This document shows, in pieces, positions 1 to 8,855 of a stretch of DNA of 64,000 nucleotides. Below the pieces are notes generated by a model. The model did no database searches. It was not told the origin of the DNA and saw only the letters and a list, made by a program, of their open reading frames with translations. Made by a program: the position numbers and the translations under genes. Positions within the stretch are counted from its first letter, which is position 1; each line of letters starts with the position of its first letter. The DNA is from Flavobacterium odoriferum (GTDB taxonomy: Bacteria > Bacteroidota > Bacteroidia > Flavobacteriales > Flavobacteriaceae), in NCBI RefSeq assembly GCF_025499515.1, contig NZ_JAMKFA010000017.1:1-64000 (forward strand). Direction: 5' to 3'.

Positions 1-24
1 CTTTTTGAGGAAAATTAGTTGTTT

Positions 25-864
25 TTAGCTTAAATCGTTTTCGATTTTTGTCTCCAATGCATCTTGCAATTGATTTAAAAATCGGGTTTGATCCGATTTT
101 CGGTTTTTGATATCAATGAAGCTTCTAGTGATGTTATCGCCTAAATCGATTTGAAAGGCTTTTTCAAAAACATGGGTAATCTCTTTGATGTCGGCTTGAC
201 CGTTATCGAAAACTTTAGATTCGTGTAAGGCGTATATGAGTTCTATTAAATCTACTTTTTTGGCTGTCCAATGAAGATTGGATTTGAATTGATTGTTGGA
301 GATTGCACATGATTGATTTAAACTATCAATACGATTTTCGATGTGTAATACTAGTAATTCGAAAGCAATTACTTCAGCCAACAAATAATCATGTGATGTA
401 CATAATTTAGCATCATGAATAATCACGGAACAATCATTTAAAAATATGTCTTTGTACTTTTTCCTAGAAAAATACAATTCATCAAAATGAGTTGAGTGAC
501 TTTTTATGTATTTGATAAATTCTCTATTTTTCCTGTAAAAATGGTTGATTGCATCCAGCTTTTTCTCAAAGTGTTTTATCCTTTTGCTTTTGTCTAATGG
601 AAGAGATGCCACTAAAGAAAGAATTTCTTTGTAAAAAATAAGTTTAGCTACAATATTGGGTTTAATTTCTTTGAAGAATTTGATTTCCTCTTGGATGGTT
701 TCGAAGACATGATGTTTAAGCCAGTCTGTTAACTGCTTTAAAATGTCTTCAATGAAAATAATAATCTTTTTTGCTTTTTCTATTTCATCGGAATAGGTGT
801 TAAGGATTAAACTTAATTCGTTTTCAAAATCTAATAGGGAGTTGTTTTTTATAGCTGTTATCAT
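25..864 (-). CDS. RteC-like protein, element excision/regulation
   Basis: A 279-residue, largely helical, Lys-rich protein. Its last ~90 residues (from the segment LHWTAKKVDLIELIYALHES) match my memory of the RteC family, which in CTnDOT activates excision genes under tetracycline control. RteC proteins are predicted to be DNA-binding winged-helix proteins. It lies 85 bp downstream of the integrase on the same strand, a common arrangement in Flavobacteriia islands. No tetracycline resistance or RteAB gene is visible here, so it may regulate a different cargo or only the element itself. Assignment is by recalled family pattern, not a search. Start: ATG preceded by an A-rich stretch. Confidence 0.7.
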   Translation of the reverse strand: MITAIKNNSLLDFENELSLILNTYSDEIEKAKKIIIFIEDILKQLTDWLKHHVFETIQEEIKFFKEIKPNIVAKLIFYKEILSLVASLPLDKSKRIKHFEKKLDAINHFYRKNREFIKYIKSHSTHFDELYFSRKKYKDIFLNDCSVIIHDAKLCTSHDYLLAEVIAFELLVLHIENRIDSLNQSCAISNNQFKSNLHWTAKKVDLIELIYALHESKVFDNGQADIKEITHVFEKAFQIDLGDNITRSFIDIKNRKSDQTRFLNQLQDALETKIENDLS

Positions 865-949
865 AAAAAAAATAGATTTTAGTTTGTCAAATTAAACTAA
901 AATCTATTAATAATATTGCAAGAATTTTGTTAAAACTATAAAAGTTTTC

Positions 950-2206
950 CTATAAAGTAAAGCTTTGATTTACAATGTTTTCCTGTTTATGCAAACTTTT
1001 TAATTTATCCTTCAAAATTAGCATATCCTCACTAATTTTCTTGTCTAAAATCTTGGCATAGTGCTGTGTGGTTTTTAGATTGGTATGTCCTAACATTTTA
1101 CTTACGGTTTCGATTGGAACACCATTACTCAATGTTACGGTTGTTGCAAAAGTATGACGTGCTATGTGGAAAGTTAGTTCTTTATTGATTCCGCATACAT
1201 CGGCAATTTCTTTTAAGTAAGCATTCATTTTTTGGTTAGAGAGAATAGGGAGAATACTACCTGTGTTCAAACAAACTGGATTATCAGAATATTTATCAAT
1301 AATCATTTCCGCAACTGGCAATAATGGAATTTTTGAAGCTATATCTGTCTTTTGACGATTTTTAAAAATCCATTTACTACCATCAATCCCAATGCTAATA
1401 TTTTCCTTTTTAAGTTGCTGCACATCCACATAGGCTAAACCTGTAAAACAACTGAAAACAAAAATGTCTCTTACAAGTTCTAATCTTGGCACCACGAATT
1501 GTTTGTTCAACATACTTTCAATTTCATGCTCGGTTAAATATTCTCTCTCTACAACTTTGAGTTTGGCTTTGTAGTTAGATAGGGGGTCTTTTTCTATCCA
1601 ACCATTATCAATACAAATATTTATAATCTTACCGACACTTTTTACATATTTAATAGTCGTATTGTTGTTACACTTCAAAGTAGATCTAAGATAAAAATCA
1701 AATCCGGTCATCATTGCAAAATCTATTTTCTTAACAGGAACATCAGAAACATTATAACTATCAACAAGATACTTTTCAAAATGAGACAATGTGGTTTTGA
1801 AATTCTTCCAAGTATTATAGGAATATTCAGTTCCAATAAGTTTATCCATTTTATCGTTGTGTTCTTTAAACACCTTTACAATGGTGATTGCTTTTTCTTC
1901 TTTACCAAATAATTTATTTCGTAATGTTTCAAATGTGATTACTTCATTCTCCAGAAGTAGTTGTTTTTGAGCTTCAAACAATTTGTTGCTTAACAATGTT
2001 AGATATTCATTCACTGAACGAGCTTCTTCTGAATTTCCTTTCATTTTGCGCATTTCAGTTGACCATTTGGATTTTTCTACTTGTTTTTGTGTAGAAATTT
2101 CGAATCGTTTTCCATCTACAGTAACTCTCATGTAAATTGGAATTAGTCCTTTTGAAGTCGTTTTAGCGGACTTCAAAATAAATGTTGAAGAGATTTTTGC
2201 ATTCAT
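950..2206 (-). CDS. Tyrosine-type site-specific recombinase (IntDOT-like integrase)
   Basis: A 418-residue integrase with three parts: an N-terminal arm-binding domain (about 1-90), a SAM-like core-binding domain (about 105-205) and a C-terminal catalytic domain. Visible catalytic residues are His347 and Arg350 (HIARHTF), His374 (LGHTNL) and the nucleophile Tyr383 (QHYAKI). The position normally holding the first catalytic arginine (TGLR) reads TGLAY, with Ala258. CTnDOT IntDOT also lacks this arginine (serine there). The protein should integrate and excise the element at its left. Its upstream region faces tRNA-Leu, the classical arrangement for an integrase at the attachment site. Confidence 0.92.
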   Translation of the reverse strand: MNAKISSTFILKSAKTTSKGLIPIYMRVTVDGKRFEISTQKQVEKSKWSTEMRKMKGNSEEARSVNEYLTLLSNKLFEAQKQLLLENEVITFETLRNKLFGKEEKAITIVKVFKEHNDKMDKLIGTEYSYNTWKNFKTTLSHFEKYLVDSYNVSDVPVKKIDFAMMTGFDFYLRSTLKCNNNTTIKYVKSVGKIINICIDNGWIEKDPLSNYKAKLKVVEREYLTEHEIESMLNKQFVVPRLELVRDIFVFSCFTGLAYVDVQQLKKENISIGIDGSKWIFKNRQKTDIASKIPLLPVAEMIIDKYSDNPVCLNTGSILPILSNQKMNAYLKEIADVCGINKELTFHIARHTFATTVTLSNGVPIETVSKMLGHTNLKTTQHYAKILDKKISEDMLILKDKLKSLHKQENIVNQSFTL

Positions 2207-2457
2207 AGTCTGGTAACCTTTTGATTAAATAATTTACTAATTTTTTAATATTTAGTCAAGATGTTTAATGATTGAACAGCCTTATTTTATTGGGCTTTTC
2301 GTCATTTTAGGGGACCCTTTTTTGAATTTCAAAATAGGTCACCTAATTGGACACCTTGCGAATGCTATTTCTCGAACAATTTGGATGGATTGAAAATGAA
2401 AAAACCCCTTAAATCGTGTGATTTAAGGGGTTTTGTATGATTTTGCAGTTAAAATCG
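2207..2457. other. Non-coding region between integrase and tRNA-Leu; likely holds attachment site
   Basis: About 250 bp without a credible ORF. It contains the integrase promoter area, a short segment with GGGGACCC and the related words AGGTCACC and GGACACC (about 2310-2356), and the tRNA-proximal hairpin at 2401-2434. Those repeated words could be recombinase arm or core sites, but that is inference only. Confidence 0.35.
2401..2434 (-). terminator. Hairpin terminator behind tRNA-Leu
   Basis: A perfect 15-bp inverted repeat (arms 2401-2415 and 2420-2434) around a GTGT loop. Read on the minus strand, the arm ends in a T run, so it suits termination of the tRNA-Leu transcript about 23 nt beyond the tRNA 3' end. 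Confidence 0.75.
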
Positions 2458-2537
2458 TACCCGGAGTGGGAATCGAACCCACACACCTAAGTACACGAGT
2501 TTGAGTCGTGCGCGTCTACCAATTCCGCCATCCGGGC
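2458..2537 (-). tRNA. tRNA-Leu(CAA)
   Basis: Folds on the minus strand as an 80-nt tRNA. It has the acceptor GCCCGGA paired with TCCGGGT (one G-U pair), the D-loop TTGGTAGAC, the anticodon stem CACGA/TCGTG with loop CTCAAAC (anticodon CAA, reading UUG), and the T arm GTGGGTTCGATTCCCAC. The discriminator is A and CCA is not encoded. The variable arm is short. It sits beside the integrase gene and is the probable integration target. Confidence 0.93.
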
Positions 2538-2644
2538 AATGGAAAATGATATTTGTATCATTAAGTGGGTGCAAATGTAAAAAATATTTCTGCAATTCAT
2601 AAAAAAATAGTTAAAAATATCCTTTCAGAGTTCGATTTTATTTC

Positions 2645-2652
2645 TAAATTTG
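2645..2652 (+). promoter_or_regulatory. Flavobacterial -7 box upstream of prs
   Basis: TAAATTTG matches the Bacteroidota -7 consensus TAnnTTTG exactly, 51 nt before the prs start. No clear TTG was seen at the -33 position. Confidence 0.45.
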
Positions 2653-2703
2653 CACCTCGTTAACACGACACAACACTAACTAACTACTAAACAATAAATT
2701 AAC

Positions 2704-3645
2704 ATGCTGTATCAAGAACCAGAAGCAAAAATTTTTGCATGTTCTCAGAGTGTGTATTTAGCCGAACAAATTGCTGAAAAGTATGGCGTTCCGCTAGGTA
2801 AGATTACGTTCTCTAAATATAGTGATGGCGAATTTCAGCCTTCTTTTGAAGAATCAATAAGAGGATTGCGCGTTTTCCTAGTTTGTTCTACATTTCCAAG
2901 TGCAGACAATTTAATGGAATTATTATTGATGATAGATGCAGCAAAAAGAGCATCTGCTAGACATATTACCGCAGTTATTCCTTACTTTGGTTGGGCAAGA
3001 CAAGACAGAAAAGACAAGCCAAGAGTGCCAATTGGAGCAAAATTAGTTGCAAAACTTTTAGAAACTGCCGGAGCAACCCGAATTATGACCATGGATTTAC
3101 ATGCTGATCAAATTCAAGGTTTCTTTGAAAAACCAGTAGATCATTTGTTTGCTTCTACAATCTTTTTGCCTTATGTGAGAAGTTTAAATTTAGAAAATTT
3201 AACTATCGCATCTCCAGACATGGGAGGTTCTAAAAGAGCATATGCGTATTCTAAATTTTTAGAATCTGATGTTGTGGTTTGTTACAAGCAAAGAAAAAAA
3301 GCGAATGTAATTGATACAATGGAGCTAATCGGAGACGTAAAAGGCAGAAATGTTATTTTAGTTGACGATATGATTGACACCGGAGGAACATTAGCAAAAG
3401 CTGCTGATGTTATGATGGAAAAAGGAGCATTAAGCGTAAGAGCAATCTGTACACACCCAATTTTATCAGGTGAGGCATATGAAAAAATAGAAAATTCTAA
3501 ATTATTAGAATTAATTGTTACCGATTCAATTCCGTTACGAAAAGAATCAAAGAAAATAAGAGTGGTAAGTTGTGCTCCATTATTTGCAGAAGTAATGCAC
3601 ATGGTACAAAACAACAACTCTATTAGTGGTAAATTTTTGATGTAA
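2704..3645 (+). CDS. prs: Ribose-phosphate pyrophosphokinase
   Basis: A 313-residue PRPP synthetase, the usual length. It makes 5-phosphoribosyl-1-pyrophosphate from ribose 5-phosphate and ATP for nucleotide, His and Trp synthesis in the cytoplasm. Visible motifs are FSDGEFQ-like KYSDGEFQPSFEE near the N-terminus, the ATP-binding region YFGWARQDRKDKPR, MDLHADQIQGFF, and the PRPP-binding loop VDDMIDTGGTLAKAA. It is followed after 49 nt by rplY, a conserved pairing in Flavobacteriia, so the two are probably co-transcribed. Confidence 0.97.
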   Translation: MLYQEPEAKIFACSQSVYLAEQIAEKYGVPLGKITFSKYSDGEFQPSFEESIRGLRVFLVCSTFPSADNLMELLLMIDAAKRASARHITAVIPYFGWARQDRKDKPRVPIGAKLVAKLLETAGATRIMTMDLHADQIQGFFEKPVDHLFASTIFLPYVRSLNLENLTIASPDMGGSKRAYAYSKFLESDVVVCYKQRKKANVIDTMELIGDVKGRNVILVDDMIDTGGTLAKAADVMMEKGALSVRAICTHPILSGEAYEKIENSKLLELIVTDSIPLRKESKKIRVVSCAPLFAEVMHMVQNNNSISGKFLM

Positions 3646-3694
3646 TCAAGAACAACCAACTTAATAAGTATTTATTAATTATATATATTTTACA

Positions 3695-4297
3695 ATGAAA
3701 TCAATTACGATTAAAGGATCAGAAAGAGAAAACGTAGGTAAAAAGGCAACTAAAGCCGTACGTGATGCTGGAATGGTTCCTTGCGTTATCTACGGAGGAA
3801 ATCAGCCAGTTCATTTTGTTGCAGACGAAAGAGCATTTAAAGATTTGGTTTACACTCCAAACGCACACACAGTTGTAGTTGAGTTAAACGGAACGTCTTA
3901 CAATGTAATTATGCAAGACATTCAGTTTCACCCAGTTTCTGACAAAATTTTACACATTGACTTCTTCCAATTAAGTGACGATAAAGAAATCATCATGGAA
4001 GTACCAGTTAAAATTACAGGAACTTCTCCAGGTGTATTATTAGGAGGTGTTTTACGTTTAAACCAACGTCGTTTAAAAGTTAAAGCTTTACCTAAAAACT
4101 TACCTGACTTTGTTGAAGCAAGTATTTCTGAATTACAAATGGGTAACAAATTGTATGTAACTAAATTGGAAACTAACAATTTTAAATTAATGCACCCAGA
4201 CAACACTGTTGTTTGTCAAGTAAGAATTTCTCGTGCTGCAATGAAAGCTGCTCAAGAAGCTGCAAAAGCAGAAAAAGGAGCAAAAAAGAAAAAATAA
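3695..4297 (+). CDS. rplY: 50S ribosomal protein L25/general stress protein Ctc
   Basis: A 200-residue long-form L25 (CTC type). The N-terminal 5S-rRNA-binding L25 domain covers about 1-90 ([26 protein letters not shown]). The C-terminal TL5/CTC beta domain follows, and the protein ends in a Lys/Ala-rich basic tail ([10 protein letters not shown]). It binds 5S rRNA in the large subunit. It follows prs and is closed by the hairpin at 4321-4349. Confidence 0.97.
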   Translation: MKSITIKGSERENVGKKATKAVRDAGMVPCVIYGGNQPVHFVADERAFKDLVYTPNAHTVVVELNGTSYNVIMQDIQFHPVSDKILHIDFFQLSDDKEIIMEVPVKITGTSPGVLLGGVLRLNQRRLKVKALPKNLPDFVEASISELQMGNKLYVTKLETNNFKLMHPDNTVVCQVRISRAAMKAAQEAAKAEKGAKKKK

Positions 4298-4320
4298 TTT
4301 CTTTACAAACTATACAAAAG

Positions 4321-4349
4321 AAGCATCAGTTTTTACTGGTGCTTTTTTT
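4321..4349 (+). terminator. Rho-independent terminator of prs-rplY
   Basis: Arms 4322-4330 and 4335-4343 (AGCATCAGT/ACTGGTGCT, one G-U pair) with a TTTT loop, followed by seven T. Confidence 0.85.
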
Positions 4350-4388
4350 ATGTTTTCAACTTTCTAAACTTTGCACTACTTTTACATC

Positions 4389-5009
4389 ATGAATTGGTTT
4401 TTAACTTTATTTAAGAAAAACAAACAAGAAGATACTATTCCAATGAAGAAATTCTTAATTGTTGGGCTTGGAAACATTGGCTCAGAATACGCAAATACAC
4501 GACACAATATCGGTTTTAAAATTTTAGATTACATTGCTAATCAGGAAGGGATTTCATTTCAAACAGTGAAATTGGGTGAAGTTGCCGAACTAAAAATAAA
4601 AGGAAGAACCATATTGTTACTGAAACCAAATACCTACATGAACTTAAGTGGTAAAGCGGTAAAATATTGGTTAGAGAAGGAAAACATTGAAAAAGAAAAC
4701 ATGTTGGTTATTACCGATGATTTGAATTTATCTTTTGGAACTATCCGAATTAAAACCAAAGGAAGTGATGGCGGTCATAACGGACTTAAAAACATCCAAT
4801 TATTATTAAACTCAACGGAATACCCACGCTTTAGATTTGGTATCAGTGATTCCTTTAAAAAAGGGCAACAAGTCAACTACGTTCTAGGTGAATGGGACAC
4901 AGAAGAAAAAGAAAAATTAAAAGAACGTCTTGAGATTAGTTCAAAAATTATAAAATCGTTTGCTTTAGCCGGATTAAATAATACCATGAATGAATTTAAT
5001 GGAAAATAA
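4389..5009 (+). CDS. pth: Peptidyl-tRNA hydrolase
   Basis: Releases tRNA from peptidyl-tRNAs dropped by stalled ribosomes. The family signature begins at MKKFLIVGLGNIG, followed by the catalytic His in TRHNIGF, then KPNTYMNLSGKAV and the DDLNLSFGTIRIKTKGSDGG region. The reading frame stays open to a TTG at 4371, but that TTG belongs to a promoter-like TAAACTTTG. I therefore place the start at the ATG at 4389, which gives a short N-terminal extension (MNWFLTLFKKNKQ) before the conserved core. The core ATG at 4443 is an alternative start. The gene is closed by a symmetric terminator shared with the convergent protease gene. Confidence 0.95.
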   Translation: MNWFLTLFKKNKQEDTIPMKKFLIVGLGNIGSEYANTRHNIGFKILDYIANQEGISFQTVKLGEVAELKIKGRTILLLKPNTYMNLSGKAVKYWLEKENIEKENMLVITDDLNLSFGTIRIKTKGSDGGHNGLKNIQLLLNSTEYPRFRFGISDSFKKGQQVNYVLGEWDTEEKEKLKERLEISSKIIKSFALAGLNNTMNEFNGK

Positions 5010-5010
5010 A

Positions 5011-5039
5011 AAAGGGAAGCATCTAGCTTCCCTTTTTTT
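5011..5039. terminator. Bidirectional terminator between pth and the metalloprotease gene
   Basis: Arms 5011-5020 and 5026-5035 (AAAGGGAAGC/GCTTCCCTTT) with a five-base loop, T runs on both strands. It sits between two convergent genes. Confidence 0.85.
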
Positions 5040-5056
5040 GTCTTAAAGATAATTGC

Positions 5057-7777
5057 TTATTGAACAACAATTTTCTTAACTTCTTTTTTAGATCCATCTT
5101 GAACAGTTACAAGATAAACCCCAGCTTGAGCATTATTTAATTGTAAAGATTCATTGAATAATCCATTATTTGTATAAGATTTATTATAAATAGATCTTCC
5201 TCTCATATCGTGTACTTCAACTGAAATCTCATTTCCAGAGTTTGAATTAAACTGAATATTGAAATTACCATTATTTGGATTTGGATATATTGCAAAGTTA
5301 TCTAACCCAAATGATTCTGTGCTTAAAGTTGCAGTTTCAGAACATACAGTTAATGTGTATGATGCCACACTTCCTGTGTCGTCAGCGGCCACATCTCTGA
5401 TTCCTATCAACCAATTTCCATTAGGATTCAATGAATTAAATACATTTAAAGGTGTGGCTGGCACAACATTTCCAGTAATAGTTGTAGCGCAAACGATTGC
5501 TGCTCCTTGATCATTGAATGTAGCATTAATATTATCATTACTACCGCAAGATCTATTGAATACTGTTGATTGTGTTGTTGTAGCCATTGGTCCTTGAAGT
5601 ATGATTATTAAATCTGAAACCCATGTGTGTGTTAAATTAACTGCCAAATTAACATCTGTAATATTAGCTGTTGTTGGTACATTTATAGAGCTTACTGTAA
5701 AACTAGTTGCTCCATCTGGTATAGTAAATCCAGTATTCATTGTGTAATTGTTACATGCTGTAGTAACTGTATAGCCAACTGCAAAAACAGGTGAAATATT
5801 AAAGAAAATATTTGCACTTGCTTTTACCATAAATCTACAATATGGTGCAGCTACACCAGCTGGTAAAGTAACAGCTTGACTTCCATCATTTGGAGTTCCA
5901 GCTAATAATAATGTCCAAGTTGCTCCATTATCAGCAGAAAAAGAGATGTCAACATTTGCTCCTCCTGCAATAGTTTGATGTCCACTTGCTCCTGTTGCTC
6001 CAGTCCATACAACAGTCTGAGTTGTTCCAACAGGGTAGCTAGTACCAGCAGCCATAGTTACTGTTAATGCTGTTTTGTTTGCAACTGTAACAACCATGTT
6101 GTCAAAGTTTGTTTGACCTTGCCCTAAGACATTGTCTCTAGCAGTTAATCTAAAGTTTAATGTTCTATTAACAGAGCTTAATGCTTCTGCAGTTACATCT
6201 AAACCTGCAGTAGTTGTACTTCCAGCTAAAATTGAGGACATTGTTGGAAAATATCTAATTGGACTTGCTGAATCTTGGTAGTTAACCCAGTTTGGTCCTG
6301 AAGCTTTAGTTGCTGAAGCTGCACTTGCAGCATCAATATTTCCTGCTACATTGTCATTTTGCTCCCAAGTGTAGGTTATGGCCCCAGCTCCACCTGCATC
6401 TGTTGCAGAACCAGTTAACATAAACGGTGTGCTTCTAGGTATTGTCCAATCTGCACCAGCATTTACAACTGGAGCCGAATGTGAAATTGCAACTGTAGTT
6501 TGACAAGATTTTGTTGCCATATTTGCCTGAACTTGAGCAATACTCGCTGAGTGAAATACATCGATAGAATGTAAATGTGTGTCATATGGGGTGATACCCG
6601 CATATCCCATAACGGTTACACCTGAACCTACTTCTTTATTAACACCAGCTCCTTCATCACTAAAAGAAAATGTGTGATTTGCTCCAAATTGATGTCCAAT
6701 TTCATGAGCCACAAAATCAATATCAAAAGCATCTCCTACTGGTGCAGTACTTGTAGTGTAACCACTCCCTTTGTAAATGTCTGGTGCAATTCCATCTCCG
6801 TCAACATCTGTTATTACATTACTACATACACAACCAATACATCCCGCATTACCGTTATTTCCCACATTACCCATTAAATGCCCTACATCATAATTTGCAT
6901 TACCAACAACCGTATTTAATGTGTTAGCTAATTCACTATTATAATTAGCGTCTGTTGCTCCATATGGATCTGCAACGGAACCATCATAAATAATAGTCAT
7001 GTTGTTAATTAAATTCATATGTATTGCAAAATCAGTTTCAAACACACCATTAACACGAGTTAAAGTAGTGTTGATTGCTGATAATGCACTTGTTTTAGGA
7101 GTTGCTAATGCTAAAGCAGTGTGGTGATAAGTAGTGTATTCTGGAGTAACTGACATTGCTAATCTAAAGTTTAATAACTGTCCTGTACTTGAGCGAGATA
7201 CACTGCTTGCTTTATCTGTTAAATCATTAATTAAAGATTCATCAACAGGTGTTGAACAAGTAAAAGGAATTTTACCTTTTACTCTTTCAGAGCTATAAAC
7301 TGCATGTATTTTTCCATCTAACGAATATGGCTCCATGTATTCTGTAGGTCTGTCAGCTCTAGATATCATTGTGTTAATACCTCTCGGATTTATTGATAAT
7401 CTAAGTCTTGCATATTTATCATCTATTCCTTGACCAACATAAGAACGGATTTCTGGAAATTGAGCTTGCAAAGCTGGATCAAAATTTGAAGCTTCATAAA
7501 CACGAAAACGCTCTAATTTTCCTTCAGAATTAGGAAGGGAAATAATTGCACTTGTTTTATTTTCTGCAAATCTATCTGTTGCAGTGTTTAATACTTGTTT
7601 TAAAGCAGCTAAGTCTAATTGCATTAAAGTGTAATCTTGTGGAAAAGATTGTCTTTCTGCGGTTAATGCTACTTTAACATCACCCCCATTGAAGGTCTTC
7701 CATGCTTTATCTGTTTGTGAATAGCCAAAACTAATCGACAAAAAAGTAAAAACAATTAGTAGTAAAGTTTTTTTCAT
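5057..7777 (-). CDS. Secreted reprolysin-like zinc metalloprotease with P domain and T9SS type-A signal
   Basis: 906 residues. It begins with a signal peptide (MKKTLLLIVFTFLSISFGYSQ) and a propeptide-like region up to about residue 200. A metzincin catalytic domain follows, with the zinc motif HEIGHQFGANH at about 358-368 and the Met-turn VTVMGYAG shortly after. Next come beta-sandwich regions and a P/Homo-B domain (about 675-815, NGNWLIGIRD). The C-terminal T9SS type-A sorting domain (from NFAIYPNPNNGNFNIQF) directs export through T9SS to the surface or medium. Such enzymes degrade extracellular protein. It is a single gene on the minus strand, closed by the hairpin at 5011-5039. No T9SS machinery gene adjoins it. 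Confidence 0.92.
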   Translation of the reverse strand: MKKTLLLIVFTFLSISFGYSQTDKAWKTFNGGDVKVALTAERQSFPQDYTLMQLDLAALKQVLNTATDRFAENKTSAIISLPNSEGKLERFRVYEASNFDPALQAQFPEIRSYVGQGIDDKYARLRLSINPRGINTMISRADRPTEYMEPYSLDGKIHAVYSSERVKGKIPFTCSTPVDESLINDLTDKASSVSRSSTGQLLNFRLAMSVTPEYTTYHHTALALATPKTSALSAINTTLTRVNGVFETDFAIHMNLINNMTIIYDGSVADPYGATDANYNSELANTLNTVVGNANYDVGHLMGNVGNNGNAGCIGCVCSNVITDVDGDGIAPDIYKGSGYTTSTAPVGDAFDIDFVAHEIGHQFGANHTFSFSDEGAGVNKEVGSGVTVMGYAGITPYDTHLHSIDVFHSASIAQVQANMATKSCQTTVAISHSAPVVNAGADWTIPRSTPFMLTGSATDAGGAGAITYTWEQNDNVAGNIDAASAASATKASGPNWVNYQDSASPIRYFPTMSSILAGSTTTAGLDVTAEALSSVNRTLNFRLTARDNVLGQGQTNFDNMVVTVANKTALTVTMAAGTSYPVGTTQTVVWTGATGASGHQTIAGGANVDISFSADNGATWTLLLAGTPNDGSQAVTLPAGVAAPYCRFMVKASANIFFNISPVFAVGYTVTTACNNYTMNTGFTIPDGATSFTVSSINVPTTANITDVNLAVNLTHTWVSDLIIILQGPMATTTQSTVFNRSCGSNDNINATFNDQGAAIVCATTITGNVVPATPLNVFNSLNPNGNWLIGIRDVAADDTGSVASYTLTVCSETATLSTESFGLDNFAIYPNPNNGNFNIQFNSNSGNEISVEVHDMRGRSIYNKSYTNNGLFNESLQLNNAQAGVYLVTVQDGSKKEVKKIVVQ

Positions 7778-7882
7778 TTTTGGTTAAATTATTGATTAAT
7801 ATACAAACTTATTAAAAAAATATGAAATTCGAAACATTGTTATTTTTTTTATAAACTTTCTTAGTTTTAAGATTATAGAATT

Positions 7883-7890
7883 TATCTTTG
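7883..7890 (+). promoter_or_regulatory. -7 promoter box of ribF
   Basis: TATCTTTG fits TAnnTTTG exactly and lies 20 nt before the TTG start of ribF. This short leader supports that start codon. Confidence 0.5.
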
Positions 7891-7910
7891 TAGACATTAT
7901 ATATTTAATT

Positions 7911-8855
7911 TTGAAAACATACAATTCAATTTTTAATTTTTCTTCACAAAAGAAAACCATTCTTACCTTAGGAACTTTTGACGGAGTCCATATTGGACAT
8001 CAATCTATTTTAGATAAATTAAAAAAAGCAACACATCATGGTTATTATGAATCTGTTGTGCTTACCTTTTTTCCACATCCAAGAATGGTTTTAAATCAAG
8101 ATATGAGTATTAAATTACTCAATACTATTGAAGAAAAAACTAGTTTATTGGCAAATTTCGGAATCGACACTTTAATAATTCATCCGTTTGATGAAACTTT
8201 CTCAAAATTAACTGCCGAAGATTTTGTAAAAACAATTTTGGTTGAAAAATTAAATATTCACAAGATAATTATTGGTTACGACCACCGATTTGGCATCAAT
8301 AGAAGTGCAAATATTCATGATTTGGTTAACTTTGGTATTAAATATAACTTTGAAGTGGAGCAAATTTCTGCCAAAGAAATTGATGATATTTCAATAAGTT
8401 CAACAAAAATTAGAAAAGCGCTATTAGAAGGAGATGTAAAAACCGCAAACAATTATTTAGGATACAAGTACTCTTTTAATGGAAAAGTTGTTGAGGGCAA
8501 AAAAAACGGAAGAGCAATTGGTTATCCGACAGCAAACATTCAGATTGCTGAAAACTACAAGTTAATTCCAAAAAATGGAGTTTATATTGTTTCGAGTAAA
8601 ATAGATGAAGTTGTTTTTTATGGAATGATGAATATTGGAACAAATCCAACGCTTGGAGAAAATGAGCAAACCATAGAAATTCATTTTTTTAATTTTAATT
8701 CCGATATTTACTCAAAAGAAATCAATATTTCTGTAATCGAGTACATTCGAGAAGAACAAAAATTCGAATCGTTACTAGCTTTGAAAGCTCAACTTGACAA
8801 AGATAAAGAATTTTCGATGCAATTTTTAACCGAATATGAATCAACTCTTTTTTAA
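7911..8855 (+). CDS. ribF: Bifunctional riboflavin kinase/FAD synthetase
   Basis: 314 residues. The N-terminal nucleotidyltransferase domain (about 15-180) carries LGTFDGVHIGHQ (HxGH motif) and the ISSTKIR motif. The C-terminal flavokinase domain (about 185-310) carries GRAIGYPTANI. The enzyme converts riboflavin to FMN and FMN to FAD in the cytoplasm. The start is TTG: no ATG occurs before the conserved core, and a -7 box lies 20 nt upstream. Its last 20 bases overlap the start of the next gene, implying coupled translation with a membrane HTTM protein. Confidence 0.96.
   Translation: MKTYNSIFNFSSQKKTILTLGTFDGVHIGHQSILDKLKKATHHGYYESVVLTFFPHPRMVLNQDMSIKLLNTIEEKTSLLANFGIDTLIIHPFDETFSKLTAEDFVKTILVEKLNIHKIIIGYDHRFGINRSANIHDLVNFGIKYNFEVEQISAKEIDDISISSTKIRKALLEGDVKTANNYLGYKYSFNGKVVEGKKNGRAIGYPTANIQIAENYKLIPKNGVYIVSSKIDEVVFYGMMNIGTNPTLGENEQTIEIHFFNFNSDIYSKEINISVIEYIREEQKFESLLALKAQLDKDKEFSMQFLTEYESTLF

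Larger units (their letters stand above)
1..2400. mobile_element. Terminal part of a putative integrative element (RteC + integrase end)
   Basis: The two leftmost genes, an RteC-like regulator and an IntDOT-like tyrosine recombinase, are typical of conjugative transposons and genomic islands of Bacteroidota. The integrase is the last gene before a tRNA-Leu, and housekeeping genes begin immediately on the other side. The rest of the element would therefore lie left of position 1. I could not identify a direct-repeat attachment site because the other end is outside the window. The right boundary is a guess placed before the hairpin next to the tRNA. Confidence 0.5.

Noticed and set aside
3282..3659. 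Long minus-strand ORF across the end of prs
   Set aside because: It is the antisense shadow of a well-conserved prs coding frame and shows no domain, start context or promoter.
7891..7910. FMN riboswitch upstream of ribF or ribE
   Set aside because: The 5' leaders are too short (about 20 nt for ribF) and show none of the conserved RFN helices.
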